64,000 nucleotides of DNA from the NCBI RefSeq assembly GCF_024323335.1, contig NC_066585.1, positions 533,534,082-533,598,081 on the forward strand, read 5' to 3'. The stretch is from Lathyrus oleraceus (lineage: Eukaryota; Streptophyta; Magnoliopsida; Fabales; Fabaceae). The notes beneath the pieces are model-generated. The model did not search any database. It was given only the letters and a program-made list of their open reading frames with translations, and was not told the DNA's origin. Both the position numbers and the translations under genes were made by a program. Of this stretch, positions 56,107 to 64,000 are shown piece by piece (the stretch's first letter is position 1; each line of letters opens with the position of its first letter).

Positions 56107-56159
56107 AATCCACGTGGATTTTAATTAATAAAAATATTTTAAAAAAGTCCACATGGACT
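56107..56159. repeat. Paired short palindromes
   Basis: 'aatccacgtggatt' (56107-56120, perfect 14-bp palindrome containing CACGTG) and 'agtccacatggact' (56146-56159, 6-bp stems around CA). They sit in a ~39-bp imperfect direct repeat, just before the (CA)n tract. Confidence 0.85.
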
Positions 56160-56175
56160 GTCAAGTCATTAATAA

Positions 56176-56364
56176 AACACACACAAACACGCACGCACAC
56201 GCACACACACACACACACACATGTGCGCGCACACGCCCACATGCACACACACACATACGCGCGCACACACACACACGCACGCACACGCAAACGCACACGC
56301 ATACTCACACGCACACGCACATACATTCGCATACGCACACACACATAACACACACACACACACA
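56176..56364. repeat. (CA)n/(CG) compound microsatellite
   Basis: About 190 bp of CA repeat with many CG steps ('gtgcgcgcacac'), i.e. alternating purine-pyrimidine that can adopt Z-DNA. It lies between the Athila-like remnant and the Helitron. The His/Thr-rich and Cys/Val-rich ORFs across it are not genes. Confidence 0.95.
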
Positions 56365-56479
56365 GAGTTTTGTTGAAGTTATCATTCATATTAATTATAT
56401 AATGTTAAATGCATTTCAAGTTTGAAATGCTTTTGGGTTTTTAGGGTATAATATATGATTGAACTACTGTTGATTAGCC

Positions 56480-59400
56480 AATGGATAAATAAAAGGTGGA
56501 TGAAGATTCTCATTTTAATAATATTCTGAAGAAGAAAAGAAAAAGATTAGCTAGAATGCATAGAAAGAGTATACTAGAACAGAAGAGAGCAATGAGATTG
56601 TAGTCAATGCACAAAGAAAATGCTTTTACGTCTGATATAATTCCTGATAAAGAAGTATCATGTATAAGATTTCCACTATCATAAATTTTGTCATAACATT
56701 CCAAGTCATAGTAGATGTATAACAAGTTCTGTTCAACACAATCTTCCTAACTCAGCCTTAAACACCTTGCTAAGTATGACTGCCAATATTAGATCAAACA
56801 GGGTATCGCGCGGGAACATCAACAAAGTTGGAGTCAATTTAAAAAGAAGATTTGATATGTTTTTAGTAATATTACTTCAACATCTTCAAACAGTCCCAAA
56901 TTACCATATTCACAAATCAACGAACTTTTTGAAGATTATAGGGCAGATGAGCGTATGAACGATGATTATTAAGCTATATAACTATTTATCTAGTATGTAA
57001 CCTTATGTTTTAAGCACATAAAACTTTAAAATCAAGATAACCATTTTTTTTAGTAGGATACAGTTCAAAAACATTTTTTATTATGGATGAGGAAGACGAT
57101 TTTTATGAGAATGAAGATGTGCAGTTGGATATGCAGACTAATGGTATTTTTATAGAACTAAGTTGCTATTGAAAATTCAAAGTTACAAATCCCTATGTAG
57201 TGATGTTACATCCTTCTTCGAATTTTAAATTTAGGAGAGTATTATGATATAGGAGATTCGATCATTTGCTGTCAGTATTATGGTGCAAATATGTGGTATC
57301 AATAGAGGAAACACAAATTTTGGCACGCGGCTAATCCTAAATTTTCCATGTGTTGTGGGGAAGGAAAGATTCAAACTCATTTGTTAAAAACACCATCCTA
57401 AGTTTTACAGGAGCTGTTGTTTCACCAGAACTCAACTGAATCAAAAAACTTCCAAGAACAAATTTGTAGTTACAATATGATGTTTGCATTTACATATCCT
57501 GGTGCTAAAATGGACAATCAATTTAAAAATGGTAGAGGACTTCCCAATTTTCGTATTCAAGGTCAATCATGTCACGAATAGGAAGCATGTTACCGATGCT
57601 TAGTCAATATCCAAGCTTTGCACAACTATATATTTATGATACAGAGAGTGAAATTCAAAATAGAGTGAATGGAATCAGGTTTGTTTCTTTATGGCAATAT
57701 AATTATAAATATTCAGGTGACATATATATTTATTTACACATAGCTATTCATTTCAATGTAGGACAAGAAATTGAGTTGATGTTAACACGGTAAGAAAACT
57801 CTTTGAGATGTTATATGAACAAAATGTTGATGCTAAATCTTTTCGAATGGCGAGGGATAAACTATGCGAAGGAGATGTTTCTTACCTAAAACTTCGTCTA
57901 ATTTCTAAGCGAACTGCTAATGGAAGGATATGTAATCAACCAAATGTGTCTGAAGTGGCTTTTCTCATTGTTGGAGATGTTGATATTGCATAAAAAGGGG
58001 ACATTATAATGCATAAACAATGTGGTGAACTTCAAAGAATAAATGAGTATCATGTATCTTATTTAGGATAGTAGTATCAATTACTTTTCCCTTATGGTGG
58101 AGATGGTTATAGACCTAATGTGAGACATCATAATAAAAGTTATAACAATCGCCGTTTTATATACTCAACATATTCAGAAGGTGACAATGAAGATGTATTG
58201 TGGGAACAAACAAGAAAAAGAAATTGACTTACAATAAGAAAGTGGTTTTCCTTTAGGATTTAATCCAGATCAAATGAAGCACAAACAATTTTGAGATCAA
58301 GAAGACTCTACCAACAATTTTTGGTGGATGGGTTTACCATGATGGAATCGGAAAGGATTATATGGCTCAGAAGAATCAATAAAAACTTAGAGTTCACAAG
58401 TATCACTATTTGACTGATGCTAGATCAAATGGCCATACACAGGGTGCAAACACAAAGGAGTGGGTTGTGCTACCTTCATCATATGTTGGTACTGGTAGAT
58501 ACATGGATCAATTATACTTTGATGGAATGGAAATCTGCAATTATATTGGATTTCCCGATTTGTTCATCACATTCACATGTAACCCAAACTGGCCTGAAAT
58601 TCAACGTGTACTAGGTTCTATTAATCTAAAAGCAGCAGATCATCCAGACCTCATTTCAAGAATATTTAGAATGAAGTTTGATGAGTTATTGTACAATCTG
58701 ACAAAGAAGAATGTAATGGGGAAAGTTCTTTCATGTAAGTAAATAAACATTCACTTAAAAAATATTATTATAATTCAGATAACATTTATTTAGTTTCAAA
58801 TTTCAAATACCTGTTCAACAACTAATATGTATATTACCGGTTAAACTTTTGTGCAAATATGTCTACCACTAAGTTTCAAAAGAGAGGGTTACCCCATGCT
58901 CATATTTTAATTTCCTTCATCCATTAAATAAATATCCAACACCAAATGATATTGATCATATCATTTCAGCTGAAATACCAAACAAAGATACTCATGAAGA
59001 ATTATATAACTTGGTCAAAACTCACATGATTCATGGGTCATGTGGAAGTGAAAATCAATCTTCACCCTGTATGAAAGATGGGAAATATTCTAAATAATTT
59101 CCTAAAGATTTTCAGCATGAAACAATTGTTGATTAAGATGGGTATTCTGTTAATAGAAAAAGGGATAATGGTCACACAATCGTAAAAAATGGAATGCAAA
59201 TCGATAATAGGCATGTTGTTCCATACAATGCAAAGTTGTTGCTGAAGTTTAGAGCTCATATTAATATGGAATAGTGCAATCAAAGTACATCAATTAAGTA
59301 TTTATTCAAGTACATCAACAAAGGCTATGATAGAATTACTGTTGCCATTGTCCTGAATGAAGATGGAAATCCCGTTGAACGGAAAAATATGGATGAGATC

Positions 59401-61620
59401 AAATAGTATATTGATTGTAGGTATGTTTCTCCAAGTGAGGCATCATGGAGGATTTTTTCCTTCCCAATTCATGGTAGGAAACCAGTAGTAGAAACACTGC
59501 ATTTTCATTGTGAAAGTGAAAATTCAGTATACTACACTGACATGGATCGTATCAACATTGTACTTGAGAAACCAAGTGTTACTAAATCAATGTTTACATC
59601 ATGGTTTTAAGCCAATCAGAAGTATCTTGAGGCATGTCAGTTAACATACATAAAATTCGTTTCAAAATTTGTTTATGTTAAGAAAAAAAAGAGTGGAAAC
59701 CCCGTCAAAAAGGTTACACAAAGCAGGCTAATATGGGTTCCTCCAACAATAGGGGAATTGTACTATGTCATATTGATGCTAACACACGTTAAAGGTCCAC
59801 GCAATTATGATGAAATAAAATTTGTTAGAAATGTAAAGTATGATACATTCCAGGATGCTTGTTTTGATATGGGTTTTATCGGTGATGATCGAGAATTCAT
59901 TTCTGTTATTAATAATGCGTACCATTGGGGTTCCGGTCATTATTTGAGGTTACTTTTTGTCATCTAGCATGAACATGCCAAAGCATGTATGGAGTAAAAC
60001 ACGACATCTTTTATGTGATGGAATACTTTATGCTCAACAGAGAATTTCAAACAGTAGAGGTATCCATACTATTATTACAAATTTGAACGATTAATGTAAT
60101 ATGTACGTTCTTTATACTATATGTAAAGTATTCTAATCTTATTTACAAAGGAGTGAGGTTATTAGATCAAGAAATAATGAATTTAACATTGATTGAAATT
60201 GAAAAACTCCTTCAGCGGAGTCGCAATAGTCTAAAAGACTTTCCTAGAATGCCTTCCCCTAAAGGTTATGTAGTTAAGCAGATGGAAAATAAGCTTATTT
60301 ATGAAGAGAAAACCTATAATCCAGTTGAATGACTTCAAGAATTCAACAATTTATATCAAAATCTCACAGGTAAAATAATTTATCATACCTGCATAATTGG
60401 AAATTTGTCCTATTCTTAAAAAAACTATTTATTTTTACATAAACGGTTAACTGAATTATATATTCCTAATAGCTTTGTTAAATATCTAATAGATGAGCAA
60501 AGAGATGTATTCAACCAAATAATGGAAGCATTGAACAACCAAAAAGGAGACATGTTTTTTTTTTATATGGATATGGTAGCATAGGAAAGACATATATGTG
60601 GAGAACATTAGCTTCTTACATAAGATCAAGGAAACAAATATGTTTGACAATTGCTTCATTCATAATAGTATCACGATTACTTCCTGGGGGTCGAACTTCA
60701 CATTCTAAGTTCAAGTCTCCAATTCCTACACTTGAGTCTTCTACGTGTGATATAGACAAAGGAAATGACTACAACGAGCTTCTTAAATTATCTAAGTTGA
60801 TAATTTGGGATGAAGCTCCAATGGCTCACAAATTTAGTTTCAAATTATTAGATTAACCCCTCAAAGACATCATGGGGGAATCCAAATCATCCAATAAAAT
60901 ATTTGGAGGTAAGGTAGTTATTTTTGGCGGCGATTTCTAGCATATTCTACCAGTTATACCAAGAGGCGGTCGTTCAGATATAATACATGCTACTATAAAT
61001 TCACCATACATATGGGATTATTGTGTAGTTCTGAAACTTACTAAGAACATGCAACTTCAACAGTCTACCATGAACTCAATTCCATCTGAATTAGAATAAT
61101 TTTCTAACTAGATATTGAAATTCGGTGATGGAAAGTTAGCAGAACCTAATGATGGTTATGTAGATATTGACACCCCAATCACAAGATTAAATTGAAGATT
61201 TTCACTCCAATTATACTTCTTAGAAATATTGATCAATCAGAAGGTTTGTGCAATGGGACACGACTCATTATTACAAGATTGGCATACCATGTTATTGAAG
61301 CAAAGATTATATCAGGTAAGAACATATGAGGTGTTATCTATATCCCAAGAATGGATATTACTCCTACCCAGTCCCCATGGCCTTTCAAGATGACCGGAAG
61401 ACAATTTCGTATAAATGTCTGTTATGCTATGACAATTAACAAATCTCAAGGTCAACCATTGGATTATGTCGGAATATATTTGCCTAGAAGTGTCTTCAGC
61501 CACAGTCAACTTTATGTTGCAATATCAAGAGTAAAAAGCGAAAAAAGGCTTAAGATATTAAGTTAAACATTGGAGGCTACGACAAAAGTTATCTTCAAAG
61601 AAATTTTTGAAAACATATAG
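56480..61620 (+). mobile_element. Helitron (autonomous RepHel type), decayed
   Basis: A plus-strand rolling-circle transposon coding region with the Helitron N-terminal region, Rep endonuclease and Pif1-type helicase in the expected order. The terminal signatures (5' TC, 3' hairpin plus CTRR) could not be located with confidence, so the limits are those of recognisable coding sequence. An RPA-like gene is not seen. Confidence 0.85.
56505..61566 (+). pseudogene. Helitron Rep-helicase (RepHel) pseudogene
   Basis: N-terminal basic region ~56520-56600 ('KKRKRLARMHRKSILEQKRA'). Helitron-like N domain 57060-58000 ('NFQEQICSYNMMFAFTYPGA', 'AQLYIYDTESEIQNRVNGI', 'KSFRMARDKLCEGDVSYLKL'). Rep core 58410-58740 ('FPDLFITFTCNPNWPEIQRV'). 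HUH-type motif as H-A-H at 58895-58903 ('KRGLPHAHIL'). Two-tyrosine motif at 59299-59313 ('SIKYLFKYINKGYDRI'). Helicase Walker A 60569-60592 (GYGSIGKT), Walker B 'LIIWDEAPM' (~60799-60825). C-terminal 'MTINKSQGQPLDYVGIYLP' and 'HSQLYVAISRVKSEKRLKIL' (61351-61566). A probable intron separates 58737 (gtaagt) from ~58855. The frame is broken by many stops. The key catalytic residues are still readable, so inactivation is by frame damage. Confidence 0.88.
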
Positions 61621-62550
61621 AAAGTAAGTTAAACATTATTTTCATGACTGATTGAATGTTCTGCAACTTGACATGTTTATTCATTACAAAATTATTCTGT
61701 ATTAATTGTGTTTTTTCTCCAATGCTTAAGAACAAAGACGTCCTGAAGATTGGTTTCATCCATTGTTATATGTAGATATCTAGCATCAGCAGTAAAGTAA
61801 GCGTTTAAATATAACACATATCCATAAATGATGCATATTAAATATTCTTCGCACTATTCTTGTATGAAGTTATTTTCAATGTTAATCATTTAATTTGTTT
61901 TGTTTGTTTCAGATGAACGAAGTTATACATGGTGAAGAATTCGTGTTATGCTTTGGTTGTCATCAACTTTTTAAGACTAACAACAATATACACAAGTAAA
62001 AAATCTTTTCAAATAGCAAGAGACTATTTTCATTTAGAAAATAAATTGTTATAATGAAGATATCAGAAACTGCATATGTTCAGTTTTGATTTGAATTTTT
62101 GGCTATGTATCATGAGTACTGTTTTAAATTAATGAATTTACTATATTTTTTTTACATTATTGGGTGTAAATAAATATAAAAGATATTTAAAAATGTGTAT
62201 TTCATTATTGGAGGTGATATATCATTGCTTAATCATGTCATACACAACATGTCATGATATATGTAATAACTACAAACATACACAAGTTGTTGAATTATAA
62301 AATTCAATAAAAATGCAATAACTAAAACACAACATACATTAACAATAGTGCAGTTACAAATTTTTTAACAAACATGATTCCTATAGTTCAAAGTCTGGAT
62401 ATCTTAAAACTAAAATAACATTAACAATTATCATGGCATGTATAATCATGTGACAACATAACAACTGACATAACATCAAAACCAATAAGAAATTGATCAT
62501 ATGTTACTTCCATGTCTCAAGAACAACGTGCAGACACCATACTACAAACA
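61621..62550. other. AT-rich region right of the Helitron
   Basis: No supported gene. A short plus-strand frame at 61914-61999 ('MNEVIHGEEFVLCFGCHQLF') is cysteine-containing but unrecognised. The Helitron 3' end should lie in or near this stretch, but no convincing hairpin plus CTRR was found by eye. Confidence 0.4.
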
Positions 62551-63080
62551 TTAACCCCTAATTAATAAAACATACATAAAATTTGCATGAGGTCTCATGC
62601 TAAAAGTTAACACATCTCTGACTTCAAGCTTCTTCTCTCTGAAAAATTTGTACCACCCATGAACGATATCCTTCTCATATGAATTTCGTCCAGCTATATG
62701 AATAACACAATCATATCCCTTTCCAGCTTCCATGTCTATCATCTTTATCGCCTTTTGCTTTTCACCAAAACATTTCATTGATATCTAAATTGGAATGTGC
62801 TGTAATAGTTATCAAAATGAAGAGACATATTAACTTTCATTACAATATGAATAAAATGTGCAAAGTAATACTGAACAAGGCACATACCATCATATTTTTC
62901 CCTGACTTATTCGCTGATGTTATTTTATAAACCCAATTGACATCATTGCTATAATTCGTTGTTTTCTCAGACTCATCAATCCTACCATCCTTAACGAGAG
63001 CTTCAACTTTAAGGTCTTACTCTTCTTCAAACTCTTTTTGTATCTTAAGCAAATGTGTCTTCATTTCTTCATTCGTGTAA
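62551..63080 (-). pseudogene. B3 DNA-binding domain gene fragment
   Basis: Two minus-strand exons: 62888 to ~63018 and 62551-62784. The intron has a GT donor at 62887 and an AG acceptor at 62785, phase 0. Joined, they give a B3-like domain: 'NWVYKITSANKSGKNMM' then 'GKGYDCVIHIAGRNS', 'IVHGWYKFFREKKLEVRDVL', 'FMYVLLIRG' and a stop. The GW..F...L..D pattern is the B3 signature. Upstream of 63018 the frame contains a stop (TAA), though 'GTAAGA' there could be another splice donor. B3 (REM-type) proteins are plant transcription factors. Whether this is a live gene with exons further up, a pseudogene or Helitron-captured DNA is open. Confidence 0.6.
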
Positions 63081-64000
63081 CTGCGATATTCAGTCAAATT
63101 AAGTCAGTTATTTTAATACAATTAAAAATACAACTATCATACAATAGGATCCACAATATTGTAGAATATTTATATAGCCTAAAAGAAAAGTTGTACAAGA
63201 TGTTGAAACCAAAACATAAAAAAAAATTACTAGCACCTTTAAAACCAGGTTCACTTTATAAAATAGAGTTGTAAAGGATGTTGAATATGTCTTCAAAGAA
63301 TTTGTTTGAACAATCCAAGCAGAGAAATAGAAAAATAAAAAAAGTTGGACACACGTGATTGAAGAATACATGTCATATATGTTGTTGAACATTATTTGTC
63401 CCCAACACTTACAATTATACTATAATTGTATCTCTTGAAACCCTATTCCACATGTTATATAGTGATAGTTTTAATGGGCTTAGAGATGAGTATTAACCCG
63501 CAGGCCCATTAAAAGTTTAAAACTCTATAGTTCAAGATGTTTTCATTTAATAGCATGTAACACTAAATATATATTTATAAACGTACTATATCTGTTAACT
63601 TTATATGCTTAATGTCTTAATTGATATAATAAAAACTTTTAAAATTTATAAAATTATTTAAACTAATCACTGACATATAATTGCAGTATCATCTAAAGAC
63701 ATCAACATTAATACCACTTCATTTACATAAAAGACTGCAAATAGAATACTAAACTTTAACCATACCAGTAACAAGAACTATAAAATCACCTCCATGAAAT
63801 ATTAATAGTAACTTACAATTGCGCATTATTGACACACACAACACATACTTAGTGTTTGATTCTAAAATGTCTAAATAACATCCAAAATAAATATAGAAAA
63901 AACACAAAAATAAACCATTCACTCCATGTTAACTTCTACATCCCATGATCATCATAGTTTCCCACTCCAAAGACATACTGAATATCAATTTCTCCGCAAA
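63081..64000. other. Right flank, no gene
   Basis: AT-rich sequence; ORFs on either strand (63038-63274 plus, 63108-63392 minus) are low-complexity and show no domain. Nothing I can support. Confidence 0.5.

Noticed and set aside
56087..56425. His/Thr-rich and Cys/Val-rich ORFs
   Set aside because: Translation of the CA microsatellite on both strands.
63038..63392. Right-end ORFs as genes
   Set aside because: Low-complexity, opposite-strand overlaps and no domain.

Overview
The window is nuclear DNA from a flowering plant, most probably a legume of the pea/vetch tribe (Fabeae). The reasons are spliced plant genes (trihelix, PPR, B3), about 80% transposable-element (TE) sequence, Ogre/Tat-like LTRs with repeated 'gctaggcgag' motifs, Athila/Cyclops-like elements and Cassandra TRIMs. 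The species call comes from family resemblance only. Nothing bacterial or phage-like is present.

Layout. 1-19.4 kb is a layered tandem duplication. An old direct duplication made two diverged segments, alpha and beta. Alpha then received a Cassandra compound element and a Ty1/copia element; beta received two MITEs. Later an 8.6-kb unit (562-9179, repeated as 9180-17775) was duplicated, copying both alpha insertions. Alpha and beta act as each other's empty sites, so the order of events can be read from the sequence. 19.6-21.8 kb holds an intact intronless PPR gene. 22.2-42.2 kb is nested LTR retrotransposons: a copia RNase H remnant, a copia LTR-gag-LTR remnant, an Ogre/Tat-like LTR cut by a clean 2-kb solo LTR (target-site duplication, TSD, gatag), the 3' part of an Athila-like element, a decayed copia element with both LTRs, and a 5' copia half. 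42.2-45.0 kb is AT-rich spacer with a SINE. 45.0-46.4 kb holds an intact two-exon trihelix gene of the GT-3 type. 46.6-51.4 kb is a copia pol pseudogene interrupted by two complete Cassandra elements in opposite orientation, each with a perfect 5-bp TSD. 51.8-56.0 kb is the 5' half of an Athila-like element. 56.4-61.6 kb is a decayed autonomous Helitron (RepHel). 62.5-63.1 kb is a minus-strand B3-domain gene fragment.

Probable working host genes: the PPR protein (organellar RNA processing) and the GT-3-like transcription factor. All transposon coding regions carry stops or frameshifts. The most informative signals are the reciprocal empty-site history at 0.5-19.4 kb, the multimeric and inverted Cassandra (5S-derived, Pol III promoter-bearing) elements, and short CpG-containing palindromic motifs that recur in the LTRs of four unrelated retrotransposon families. 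I found no convincing wholly new biological system.
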